A DNA stretch of 64,000 nt from Liolophura sinensis (lineage: Eukaryota > Mollusca > Polyplacophora > Chitonida > Chitonidae), in NCBI RefSeq assembly GCF_032854445.1, contig NC_088295.1, positions 54,355,249 through 54,419,248 of the forward strand. The letters run 5' to 3'. Below, in pieces: positions 22,770 to 34,585 of this stretch. Within the stretch, counting starts at the first letter, position 1. Each line of letters begins with the position of its first letter. Position numbers and translations under genes: made by a program. The notes under the pieces were generated by a model. It did no database searches. It was not told the origin of the DNA and worked only from the letters and a program-made list of their open reading frames with translations.

Positions 22770-23929
22770 TCCTATATAAGGCGAAGATACAGTAATTAGA
22801 TATGTTAGTTTTGAAAACAAAAACATGCATTTATGTCAATGTATTTTATATACAGTACCACTTTGCACTGAAGCAAGTAAGAACTCTGACCCGACCCTTT
22901 TACAGCTGCATGTTATTTGTTATTGTCACACTTACACAGACACAGTGCTGGTGTTGCAAATATATATTCTAGACATAGATGGCAGAAATGCCGTAACACT
23001 ATTTATATACTAACTATAAATAACAAGGTACATAACTTCAATGCCTGGGATAGAAGACCCATCATAAAACACGAAAAAGTAGTCCAATCTCAACCAAATA
23101 TCATGCCTTTGATAGCTGACACATTAAGCTTTACATTGATGTATGAATCAGGGAACAAACATGCTTTCGTTTGGCTACACAAAGCCGGAAACCTGTATAT
23201 TGGTAAGGTTTTCTATTTTAGTCTGACAATTCCGATAACAGGGAAACTACCGTCAGGTGACAGCTCTGGCTTGATTTCTCTGCTATGAAAGTCACTGGAG
23301 CCACTGTATTTTATCATTGACCAAGTGAAATGTTGTTTTAATAAAAAACTTGTAAACACCTTGATTGGTTACGCTCTATAAAAGTTATGCGGCTGTCTTT
23401 GTCTTTTACTCCATAAAGGTACAGCTGTCAGTTCAACTTGCATCCATAAAAGCTTTGCTCTGATTGGTCACTTATTTGTTTGCAAGGACTGTAAAAATTA
23501 CTTTCGTCATGAGCATATGAATGTGTTGAATATTCTGAAATATACAAAAATAATTTGCATATCCATATAGTATATTAATGTCTCAAAATGTGGTGGAGAT
23601 CATCCAGGTGTTGGCAGACATTTAAAGAATATACAGTTTGCATCAAGGTTGGTTTACACCTGGTTATTGTCAGTTTTCAATGAACGACTAGTATTCAAAG
23701 AATCTTAAACAGGCATTGAATATTTTTTTTGGATTTTTTTCAACCCAATGAAAGTTTAGTGAAACTTGATTTTGACAGGGCTTCAACACCAGCTAGGCAG
23801 TATATGACAGAAAAAAGTTGTGGATGTTGGCAATGAAAGTCAGAGTGACCAACAATTTATAGATGCTTTCCAGAAATTAGACACATCAGAACAATATTAC
23901 CTCTTATACTGCTTAAACTGTTGGTGCAG
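22770..23929. other. Intergenic stretch, nothing recognised
   Basis: A 123-codon open frame on the + strand (22917-23288) has no recognisable domain and is probably chance. No splice-framed exon with family similarity was found. Confidence 0.35.
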
Positions 23930-24083
23930 TTGTACTTTTGAACGCCTGTAGATCAGCAAACTGATGATGGTTGTGAGTTTCATCCTTGCCCTGCCTGGTT
24001 TCCTCCCACCATAATGTTGGCTGCATTGCAGTATTCTTTGGTAGTCCCAAACAAAGTAAAACTTGATCAAATAAATAAAATAA
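23930..24083 (+). mobile_element. Diverged SINE family A 3' half
   Basis: GATGATGGTTGTGAGTTTC, GGTTTCCTCCCACCATAATG and a closing GATCAAATAAATAAAATAA identify the element; many substitutions and gaps mark it as old. Confidence 0.7.
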
Positions 24084-26675
24084 CTGTTGATACAATAGGC
24101 CTACTATCATTTACGAGGATTGCCAGCTCAGTATCTGTGGGTTTGTCTCATGGGTGATTCCTCAGTTACAACGTGTGGCCACTGCCGACGGGTTGACCTG
24201 TGACCCAGTTCAGCTCGCTTGCTGATACAATAAGGGCTCCTGGCTCAGGTCACTGTCTCTGGATGGGTTATGCTGGCGACGTGACCGCCAGGTAGATGTT
24301 TTCAAAATTACAACAGCATTGTTATAGGCTGGGATTCATGCTAAGTTTTTAAAACTTTTCTTTCTGACCTAAAGATTGCATACGTCTGATAAAACCCATC
24401 AGCTCCAACACTACACTTGAATAATTGTACTGATTTTGATACGCCCTCACCAGTAGGCAGAGTGTATTAATACTGAACTCCATCATCCAAATAATTTGAT
24501 ACTACCGAGATGTGTTAGTCATGACATTAGCTACAGTTTTGTGGTGTATCGTTATTTGATAACATAATATCAGTTTGGACTGCAGATTGAACTGCTGTGT
24601 TAGATATCAATATCATATATCCAGTCAGTTTACAGCTGATAGATCACACGGTACTGGTATACTTACTTAAGTACATAGATAAAAGAAGGAGTAAAATTTG
24701 TATAGGATATGTGTTCAGTTACAGGTCAAGTTTGACTTCTATTCTATCCCAGCATCTTGTGTTGGAAATGATGTGAAATAGTGTTACATTTCCTTGTTGC
24801 TCCTCAACATATTCTGGGTAAATGTTTCTGTAAGTCAGCCACCAGTTTTCTGGCAGCCTTTGGTGTTTACCTTTTGAAATGTTTATCCTTGTTCATATAC
24901 ATGTATGAACTTATAGCAGTCTTTATTCCAATATGAAGTAAACCCCATCTGTCCACTCAGTGGTCAGCAAGCAGTTGAGATTGGCATTGAATGGTAATGT
25001 CATTGATTATGTGTAAAAAGCTTCTTCTTGGAGAATGCATGGGCGTGTGTTTGGTAATTAATTCATGTAAACTGGTGGACTGGATTACAGTGTCGGGTTG
25101 GTGACTCATTTCACAGAACTGCATGACTAAGTCGGTTCCAATGAGCTGTGGAATGGTCATTGTGCGTGTGGATGGATGTAAAGCTAGGCTAACCCACAAT
25201 CTATCAGACTCTCCATCTGGATGCGTTAGCCTACGGATGAGTATGTAATGATCCTAATTACACATATATATGTGTCATGTTTAACTAAACATCTGACACA
25301 ATTAGGCATAAGCATTGTAGATCATTCAAGATCAAAGTTATAATGTAGTGTAGTCTCTTCACATTTATTTTTTACTGCAAATATAGAAATGTCCTTATTC
25401 CCATCTCTACTCCATCATTCATGACCTCCAGCTGATGCTGTAACAGTGACCTTCAACCAATGTTATAATGTTGACCCCCAACCAGTAATAGTAATGCCCA
25501 AACATTGTTGTAACAGTGAGCTCCAACAAGTGTTGTAACAGTGAGCTCCAACAAGTGATGGAATAGTGACCTCCAAACAATGAATGACCGCCTTCAACTG
25601 ATGAGTGGTTTCAAAATAATACTGTTTTCCCAAGACTGTGAAGTACATATTATTCGTTGGAATTTATTTTCGTGGATTTACTTCAAAAATGGGTGAATGG
25701 AAATTAATTTTCGCATATTTAATCAAAGCAAAATCTTGAGAAATTGTCTTAGTTATGATATGGCCGAAATTACACAAGTTTGTCAAACAGGTATTATCAA
25801 GGGTGGCTTTGACCCTCTTTCATTTCCCGCGATGTCGCTAATCCTGGATTAGAGATTAAAACCATGGGGGATGTATTATAGATATGTAAGATTGCCTTGA
25901 ACCTACTGTGAGCAGTATTCAGAGAGTTGTCACTAAAATTCGCACCTTTGATGAGTCATTTTAATCAACAACCAGTATTTCAACCCCAGTCATCCATTCT
26001 TGACTAACACAATCAAGCAACACGATTAGTTCCATTCGAAAATTAAATACTTCACAGTATATTGTCACTAGATGTTGATTTTGGTGGAGTTGCATTTGAT
26101 TCCGAGCTAATCCTGGGCCTATATTTCCAAAAATGTCAGTTAAGAGAATTATAAGGGGAAATCCGTGGTCTAAACTGTGAAAATGAGGCAATTGCAAATA
26201 TTCCCACAATGCAGCATTCGTTTATGGATTGCTCACGTAAACATGATAGCGAATTATAAGTCAAGTAAACCAAATATGATCTTCCTTTCTGTCAAACTTT
26301 GTTCAGCTGATACATATCCCTGCATAAAAATAGAAAGTATATTTTTTTGATTTAATTTAAAAATTTTTTTTGGCATGAATTGTGTTTGAAGAACTTGTAC
26401 AATCATGTTAAAATCTGACTGATTTGTCATTTGGCATGTACATATTGAGAAGTTTATCAGATGCCATATGCTTGTGAAGTGGTTTGCCTTCCCTGGTTCC
26501 CTCCTCCGAAATTGTACAACTAACTAAAACAAAAACAAACATTAAAGCTGACAAAAATGTACTCTCTGACACTTTAATCCATAAGTAATATTGATGTTCA
26601 GCACCTGTTTGTGTATTAAAATGATGTGTTCATATCATGCTGTACATTGGATCATCCAGTGGCCTCTGTGCCTAT
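24084..26675. other. Intergenic stretch with a degenerate tandem repeat
   Basis: Mostly unrecognised AT-rich sequence. A loose tandem repeat of about 25-30 bp occupies 25425-25590 (GTGAGCTCCAACAAGTGTTG and variants such as GTGACCTTCAACCAATG), roughly six copies, two of them nearly identical. Confidence 0.5.
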
Positions 26676-27034
26676 GCATTCGCTGTGAGTTCCAAGTCCA
26701 GCTCATGTTGGCTTCGTCTCTAGTCGTATGTGGGAAGGTTTGGCAGCAACCTCAGTATGTTTCCGTGTTCCCCCTGGCTGCATCTGACGTATACCTTGTT
26801 TGCACGGCCAAAATTTAAACCGGGTCAAATCTGAAGTGGTTTAAATCGAAGCCAGTTGTAAAAGACTAAATGCCCCTACTTTGCGTTCACGTAGGTAACG
26901 TCAAACTGGCTCAAAGCCACTTTAGCAAGTTAAACCAGCTTAACTTTGCCCATGTGAATTGGGTATTATTTGCTGTATAAGTGAAATATCCTTGACTACA
27001 GCGTAACACACCAATCAAATAAATAAATAAATCT
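26676..27034 (+). mobile_element. SINE family A interrupted by a foreign segment
   Basis: The B box and body (GTGAGTTCCAAGTCCAGCTC, TATGTGGGAAGG) break off near 26786 and the 3' end resumes near 26970 (TATAAGTGAAATATCC, CACCAATCAAATAAAT). The roughly 180 bp between are unrelated and have weakly inverted ends (GCACGGCCAAAATTTAAACC against GGTTTAACTTGC and CATGGGCAAAGTTAAG on the other strand), suggesting a nested MITE-like insertion that also replaced some SINE bases. Confidence 0.65.
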
Positions 27035-28558
27035 CACGACACCCACACTGAGTTGTCTAGATAGTTCATTCCTGGTTGACCATGAGGTGTTGTGGCTTCT
27101 GTCATATATTTATTATCCAAACAAAGACTGATATGGCTGTAAATATGCTCAGGTGAAATTTTTGACATTTTGACAGACTTGCCTGGCTTCTGTGAGTTGT
27201 TGGCAGTTAACACAGGCCCTGTTTACCTGTTATGTTTACCTTGATATACATGTACCACACCTGTTACCGTGACTGTTCACACAGGATGTGTTAGCTGTCC
27301 CTTATAGTATTAAATAATACAACGATTTGCACAGCAACAAACAGCCCAGTTAGTCATTGATTGTAGATCTTTTTGTGGGTCAAACTTTTGACATCTTCTC
27401 TTTTAACATGGGCCATTCGATTAACAAAGCACCAAGTGCATCCACCGCTAGTTTTTTGGTTTTTTTTTTTAAATTCAAAAACTGATTTGTGATCCTGATA
27501 AGATTGTGGGTTTCTCCATGTAACTGGCATCAATTTGTTATAAAGTGACAGTAAAAATGTTCACCAGCTCATCTGACAGATGTGTTTTAACACATAAGCT
27601 GTTCATAGATATCTCGAGAATGTATTTACCGTCATAAAGACAAACAGCTTGTCAGTAAGTCCATATTCACACTTTTTGACTACAAAATGTCTACACATAT
27701 TAAAGATTACTGTTTAATTTTTACGTTTATCCATATCATATGTAACTGGAAGGAATCCCTGTCCTTTGATTTTCCCCACAGCCGTTCAACTGCATCATTG
27801 CCAGACCTCATACATTTCGGGTGCATTTCTGAAAACTCCAGGAAGTGCAGTGTCAAATTAAACGATAATGACATCACAAATTGGCAATGCACTGAATACT
27901 CAAGTAATATGGTTGCCAATGTTTTTTTCTGGCTTACAGAATGTACAGCTTTTAATACCACCAAGAAGACTGGCTCTTCAACGGCCAGAACTGACTTAAT
28001 GAGGTGTTCATCCCCTGATGCTCAGTGATGTAATTCTAACACATCTTGCTCTGCAGCTTAGCAACTGAAGGATATTCCCACTGCCAACTTTGCCTGGTGA
28101 CTCACTTTTTGCTTAGCTTTACTTCTACATGTATTTCTGAATTTAAAAAAAAAATAGGCCAAAATCAGGTGTTATTAAAAGCATTTTGCCATTACGACAA
28201 TCATCCTGCAGCACAGAACATATTACGCAGTCCTGAGGGATGGTTACAGAATTGTCTTATGACAGTGCTCAAGTCCCTTCTACTCTGACATCTGATGGTA
28301 ACCTGCAGCATGGAGCCTGCCATTTAGATCCTAGTTCCACTGCATGACTCCCTGTGGCATAAATGGTAGAATGTTGGTTATCCGTGTAAAGCGGTAATTA
28401 TGGCAAAATACAGTTATTTTTTATGTATAGATGTACATGCGAGTGGAGAAATTTTGGAGCAGATCAAGAAAAAGTGTCATGTTACACAGACAAGTAAAAA
28501 AAACAAAAACTATAGACAGGTAGCAACTGTGAATATGATTTTGTAGATCAAAGTACCT
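27035..28558. other. Intergenic stretch, nothing firm
   Basis: An open frame at 27687-28028 begins a stretch after an acceptor-like TTTTCCCCACAG (27769-27780), but its product matches no family that I know and no donor partner in frame was found, so no gene is called. Confidence 0.35.
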
Positions 28559-28952
28559 AACAAACTTAGAGCGAGTGAGTGAGTGAGTGCTTGGGGTTTA
28601 ACGTCGTACTCAACAATTTTTCAGTCATATGACGACGAAGGAATCTTTAGGGTGCATGTACGTGTAATGTGCCTCCTTGTAGCAAGACGGATTTCCACTG
28701 CTCTTTTATTTAGTGCTGCTTCACTGAGACGACTTAACGAAGGCAAGTAAGCCACCCCGCCCGAGCCATTATACTGATACAGGTCAACCAGTCGTTGCAC
28801 TATCCCCTTCATGCTGAACGCCAAGCGAGGAAGTTACAACTTCCTCTTTTAAAGTCTTAGGTGTGACTCGATCAAGGATTGATCCTGGATCTACTGGTCC
28901 TGAAGCGGACGCTTTACCAACTGTGCTATCCGGGCTGGTGAACAAAGTTAGA
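28559..28952 (-). mobile_element. SINE family B, full length, with target duplication
   Basis: The head on the - strand is at 28880-28940 (tRNA-like, ending at CGGGCTGGT on +), the body includes TTCAGTCATATGACGACGAAG and GAGGAAGTTACAACTTCCTC, and the tail is GAGTGAGTGAGTGAG on +. It is flanked by AACAAACTTAGA (28559-28570) and AACAAAGTTAGA (28941-28952), a 12-bp duplication with one change. Confidence 0.92.
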
Positions 28953-29695
28953 ATGGACATGTAAATTTTAGCCACAGACTTGCATTTGGGAGCTGAATAA
29001 AATGCATGAAGCCCCCAATTTTTTTTTTGTGTAAAGCAGTTTTAAAATTTGTCCACATCAGTCTGTATTAAATAACACATGTATGAAAATGACAGTTTTG
29101 ACATTTGTTTTCTTATGAGAGGACTTTAAGAAAAGCACCCTGATTATGAAGACAAAACTATTTTGGATTGGTTGTCAAACTTCAGGGTTTCAAAATGTCT
29201 AATTAAGGCTGTTATCCAGCAGCGTTGCTTGGGTCCATGTCACTAGTCCTTTACCACTTCTGGTAGTTGTTTATCAATTTCATGATAATGGAAAAGAAAA
29301 AAAACATTGAAAAAATGGAAAGGAATGTACTGGATTTGAACCCTAGACTGCCAGATATCATTTACAATTTGCCAAGGACTGAAGACTAGCACAGAGATAA
29401 GGCGGCTTTGATCATTTGCTGAAAGCCCAGGACAAAAGACAGAAGGTCAGTATGTTGTTGCAAAGTTGTTACCTAGAGCAAAAGACAGAAAGAATACATT
29501 TTTGCAAAGCTGATGCCCCTTCCTACCTTAAACAGCAGTCAGTGGTTTCATGCAGTCAAGCTCAAAGCTCCCATGTTGTTTACAAAGGGTAGTTTTGTCA
29601 AATTGGTGATAATATGAAAACAACACAGTACAAAAATAATTTTTGCAGATTTGTAATTGTGACGTCAAGGGGCGTCGGATAGTGTGTTTAATGAT
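28953..29695. other. Intergenic stretch, nothing recognised
   Basis: AT-rich sequence with A and T runs; no gene or placed repeat. Confidence 0.35.
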
Positions 29696-30187
29696 TTTAA
29701 AGGAAAAGACCTCTAAAAGTCAAAGTAGGCATCACTAAATAGACCACTTAAGACTATGCACAAATATACTTTCATTTATTTTTTAGATTTTTGTGAAGAG
29801 AGTTCAAACCTTTGAATTCTGAGGTGGAATTTATGGACCATTATAACTATCAGAGTTCAGGAACACAGACTTCACAGGAAATTTTTCCAACTCTAATCAT
29901 GACACTGAATGTTCGATTAACTCTTTCTACACGAGTAAAAGATTACTGTTAAAAGATTCCCAAAAGTTCCTGCCTTCTGGTGAACATCAGGAAAAAGGTG
30001 ATGTGATGTCAGAGTTCCTAGATAATGTCAGTATAGCTCATAAAGCCCACCTTATTATTAAAATATTTCAAACTTTCAACACCTTAAAAAAATCTAAAAA
30101 AAGTAAATGAAAGTATTTTTATGCATAGTTTTCAGTTGTCTGTATGATGAACCTTACTTCGCATTTTAGCTTTCTTTTACTTTAAGC
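29696..30187. mobile_element. Long inverted-repeat (foldback) element
   Basis: Two arms of about 200 bp, 29696-29895 and about 29985-30187, are reverse complements at moderate identity around a 90-bp centre. Matching words include ACTATGCACAAATATACTTTCATT against AATGAAAGTATTTTTATGCATAGT, and TTCAGGAACACAGACTTCACA against TGTGATGTCAGAGTTCCTA. The outer end TTTTAAAGGAAAAGA resembles the terminal repeat of the element at 38152. It is read as a decayed non-autonomous DNA transposon. Confidence 0.65.
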
Positions 30188-30631
30188 AATTTTACAAATT
30201 GACGTACTTTTGAGCCAAGTTTATTGGTCAGTTTTGGCGTTATTTGCATACCAAACTAAAACTTAATATGGGTATTGTGATCCACCCAAAAACTGAAAAC
30301 AAAAAGTTAATCTTGACAGGTTTAGCTGTTTTGGAGAATAAGATTTCTTTAGCTTATCAATAAAATTCAAAACGACTGCTAAATCATGTGACTGGTAAAA
30401 CAGCACAAAACGTCAAAAGTTGCTTCATATGTTCCTCATTTGGTTTTTCTGCCTTCACCAGTTTTCAAGATTTTTGCAGTTTTACGAGTTGACCAAGAAT
30501 AATAAAAATAATAATCTGAACGATTGCAAGAGGTATCTCACTAAGATACTAGTTTGGACCCCTAATCATACCCCCCTTCAGCCAAGTTAGGGTGGGTGAG
30601 GGTAGGGGGTGGTATACTGGAATCACCCCAA

Positions 30632-31020
30632 TTGTCTTGTCCGTAGATATGATTTTGTCCATGCATCTCTTCCCAAACTACTGCATTGATTTTGATAAAA
30701 CTTATCATACATCTTGCCTATCATCTGAACTTGTATTTGCTTCAGTGTAAAGGCAAATCGGTAATTATTTTCATACTTATGACCATGTACATGTAAGACT
30801 TTGCATAAGGGTGCTCTCCATGCATTAAGATTTTGTCAATGCACGTCCTCCCAAACAACTTTGCTTGTCCGTCGATATGATTTTGTCCATGCATCTCTTC
30901 CCAAACAACTTTGCTGATGTTGATGAAACCTACCATACATGTTGCCTATAATCTGAACTTGTGCATGCTTAAGTTTAATGGCAATCAGGTAATTATTTTC
31001 ATAATTATTTTCATAATTAC
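30632..31020. repeat. Direct duplication, about 228-bp period
   Basis: A block starting GTCCGTAGATATGATTTTGT (30639) with CATGCATCTCTTCCCAAAC and CTGAACTTGTATTTGCTT recurs from 30867 with few changes (GTCCGTCGATATGATTTTGT). Both copies end in GGTAATTATTTTCAT. A partial third match (GATTTTGTCAATGCACGTCC) lies between them. Confidence 0.75.
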
Positions 31021-33679
31021 CCCCATTTAATAGTACATATGGATTCTAGATTAATCTTAATCAGTCTGCGCAAATGCAAACATGCCAAAAGGTTGAAAAA
31101 TTACAGTATATAGAGGATTATAAATTCTGTGAACAGGACATAAATACCTTACATGTAAATCCATCAACTTTAATTTGCTTGGAATTCTACTTGTTCAAAC
31201 TTCTTTAATTTTAAGAGAAGAAATAAAAGAAATAGAAAGTAAATTATTCATGTACATGTTTCCCTGAAGTAATAATAATGTGCTCTGTATGAAGAAAATA
31301 TTTGTTATAAAAACAAATATAAAATATAAATGATGGCAATTGAAAGAAGAAAAAAATCCATCACCACTTCTAAATGGACATTGATCTTGCATTTTTAGGG
31401 TACAATTTGATGCTAATCCTCATTCTTATCTGTGTCAAAGACAGCATGAATTTCACATTTGACAATTGACATTTCACAAATAATTCATATCACACAAATA
31501 TGAATGAGGATACGTGTGAAATTCAGGGAGACTTTGACACTGGCCTAACCGTGTCTGTATCTTAAGCTGCTTTGTACACATCCCACTACATGAAATGAAA
31601 TAAAATGGATCTTGATGTGAAATTATTGAATTGCTAAGTACATGTATACTTTGGAATCAAAAATTCCCAAAGAACAGCTTTGGAACAACTATCATTTTTA
31701 AGTGATAGTCCTCAAAAAGACAAAAACGTGTCGTGTGTACAGTGTTTCTGGAGTTGACAATCATGTTTGAAGATTCTTAGCATTTGTTGCTGAGATACTG
31801 AGGGGATTTTTGCTCAGTGTACGTGCTCATGTTATTGTAGCGTGCCAAATTAATACAAGTGAAACGGTTTTGACTTTCATTACGAAGCAAACATGGAGCA
31901 AATATAAAATTATGATCAATCATTCAGCGTCTGGGTTACATTCGGCCATGAAAGTACAATTCCGGGAAGCTACATGCGTTCTGTCCCACCATCATATTAA
32001 GGTGATGGTTTGGCTGATTATATGGTGGCTATAGCAATGTGCATGGCTTGCCGTCAGAAGAGGCACAAAAGACTCCAAAACATTGAATTTGTTTTGCCGG
32101 CTGGCACCTAGCCACATAGTATGAAAGTAATAAGACTGGCTGGATTTGCCAATTGGTCGGGGTGTTTTGTTCAGTTAGAATGTACGTATTGGTGATTGCT
32201 GGAGCCTGATGACCATTAGAGTAATCCTTCCATTGTCAGAAGACTTCAACGCATTCTTTTTAATATCTCTAAGCTCTTGTGTTGTCACATGGCTCAGATG
32301 ATAGAGAATTCTCTGTATCTGTTTTATTAGCTGAATAAGGAGATTTAAGGAGATTTTCTAGAGTGTGGAGAACAGGTATAACATAAAGGAAATACAAAAT
32401 AATCTTAAGTTCTATGTTGTTTTATTGCAACTGTTTTATTTCACGTAAGCTCTGTTTACATGAAAAACACCCACTGTTTAAATTCCTCAAAAATTGTTTG
32501 AAGTGAAACTCTACTTACGATCGCTATAAGAACTTGAGGTGGTAGGACTTCAAAATTGTTTTGAATAATTGATAGTCGGTTTTCAGGTTTACCATCTTGA
32601 CTTTCAAAAAAAAATTAGATGCTTGGTTAACAGCCAGCTTAAGGAGCTTGGGACCACTTCACATTATCATTTATGGTGGCCAAAAAACCAAGAAAGACAA
32701 CCACTATCTCGGTGCTTTTGTACTTTTTTGGCAATGATCAGAATTTTTCAAGACTAAAGAGTTATAGGTTGTTTTTGTAAATACTCTCTACTGCTTCACT
32801 GTTTCAAAAAAAAAGGCACAAAAACATAAACAAGTATACGTATATTTTTAGTGAAAATGAAAATTTCAACCTCAATATACATGTATACTTAACTACCATG
32901 GCAACATAGTACGGTTACATTTACCTGCAGTACTAATGAATGTGAAGGTTACATCATGTCCACTTTTTGGAATATTCCCCGTGAATGATAATATGGATAT
33001 ATAGCTTAAATATGTGCATGTAAGTATTAATCCATCACTCAAGCTCTGCTTGTCAGGTAGCCCGCTATGTATAATTGATCAGTTAATCAATGTAATGGTT
33101 TACTGTAGTCTACCTCTTGCAGACAGCGACCAGCTTTGACTACAGTGCCTGGCAGTTTCTCGAGAGTCTGGAGCTGGATTACACCACTGCTGTGTGTATA
33201 ACACTGAACAGCATCAAACAATACTGAACTGACAAGACTATTCTCTTGGAATAAGCTAGGGGTGTTAACCTGATTCTGAATGTCAGTCGCTGCCAGGGAC
33301 ATATGCTGCCAGGTTCAACAAGCCTTAAGTGATGTTATATCAAATTTAATCAATAAAAGGCTTGCTCAGAGGAAGGGTTTCTGCAGACCTTTTAAGAATT
33401 CTCCATCCTCCACAAAGCCTGAAATGTAATAGTTTAACAGCAACAACTTACAAATCTCTGGTATGCTGCGAAAGCAAGGTCATCTGAAAGCCATGAAAAG
33501 GTAGTATGATGATTTTAGGTACAGGTAGATTCTGTGGTATGTTCGTCTTGGGTTAATCTTGTAATAGGTAGTGTTGAGTGCCCTTATATCAGAGCATAAC
33601 AGGTATAGAGAATTTATCCTCAAGATGATGTAGAGTGGTCACAATACTGTGAAGACGCATACGTACACATGTTGATATT
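31021..33679. other. Intergenic stretch, nothing recognised
   Basis: No gene. A short interval at 31410-31545 contains two pairs of inverted words (CCTCATTC with GAATGAGG; GTGTCAAAG with CTTTGACAC) whose order does not form one simple hairpin. Confidence 0.35.
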
Positions 33680-33884
33680 GTCAGTGCGGTCGCTGTGAGT
33701 TCAAGTCCAGCTCATGCTGGCTTCCTCTCCGCCCGTAAGTGGGAAGGTCTGTCAGCAATCTGCGGATGGCCGTGGGATTCCCCCGGGCTCTGCCCGGTTT
33801 CCTCCCACTGTAGTGCTGGTCGCCGTCGTATAAGTGAAATATTCTTGAGTATGGTGTAAAACACCAATCAGATAAATAAATAAA
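33680..33884 (+). mobile_element. SINE family A, lacking the first part of the head
   Basis: Starts just before the B box (GCGGTCGCTGTGAGTTC), then GTAAGTGGGAAGGTCTGTC, GCGGATGGCCGTGGG, TAGTGCTGGTCGCCGTCG and CACCAATCAGATAAATAAAT. Well preserved. Confidence 0.9.
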
Positions 33885-34329
33885 TATTGATAATGTACAC
33901 AAGATAAAACAAGAATTTTGTCAGATGTTCATGTCTGCATAATAACCTCCTTGACCACCACTTGCTCAGTGGCTTGCCAGGTTGTCTGTTGGTCTACCTT
34001 ATATAGTGCTGCTAAGATGGATAAGCCAGCAGTACTACACATGATGTATTGGTACGTCAGGTGTACTGGTGAGGGCATGCAGGCCTTAATGTGGTCACTG
34101 CCTGGTTGATAAAGCCAATGATCCGATTGCTACAGACCAATTAGTCTCAGCTCTTGCTTTACGAATTAAAGACAGATCGTCAGTAGGAGTGGACTCCCTG
34201 CTGTAGCCCGCAGACATATGCTGAGTTTGTCTGCCACCTTAACCATTGCTTCCAACAACTGTAAAGCTACTTCAGTTAGCTTATCCCTCCATCCACGTTT
34301 CTCAGACGTTGCTTTTATCCTCTTTGCAG
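33885..34329. other. Probable promoter side of TULP4, no feature resolved
   Basis: Sequence composition rises in GC towards 34330. No TATA box or clear first exon can be assigned. Confidence 0.3.
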
Positions 34330-34585
34330 TTGGCCGAACCAATGCAGAATATTCATTGGAGGTAATCCAGAGCCAGGATGGTACTGTGCTGGCACATACA
34401 AGACAGCACGGCTGGGATGTGTAGAACATGGCTCCATGGATACAACACAGGCCTTGCACAGCCGTAGACCGGCACATAGCAGGGTGAGCGAGCCAGAGCT
34501 CTGGGACAGGATCACAGTGTCGTCATGTAACTCTTCTGCTTGTCCTCACTGGTAGCCTGGCCGGATCAGGCCTGGACTAGCAGTC
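34330..34585 (+). other. TULP4: Probable 5' UTR portion of TULP4 coding exon 1
   Basis: A strong acceptor, TTTTATCCTCTTTGCAG, ends at 34329, and the sequence to ATG 34586 is GC-richer than the surroundings. An in-frame TAG at 34553-34555 shows that translation cannot start further upstream in this exon. It is a leader exon by inference; transcript evidence would be needed to place the first exon. Confidence 0.4.

Noticed and set aside
27687-28028. Coding exon after an acceptor-like TTTTCCCCACAG
   Set aside because: No in-frame donor partner, no recognised domain and no neighbouring exon.
31410-31545. Hairpin or small inverted-repeat element
   Set aside because: Two inverted word pairs are present but their order is inconsistent with a single foldback; probably coincidental or too decayed.
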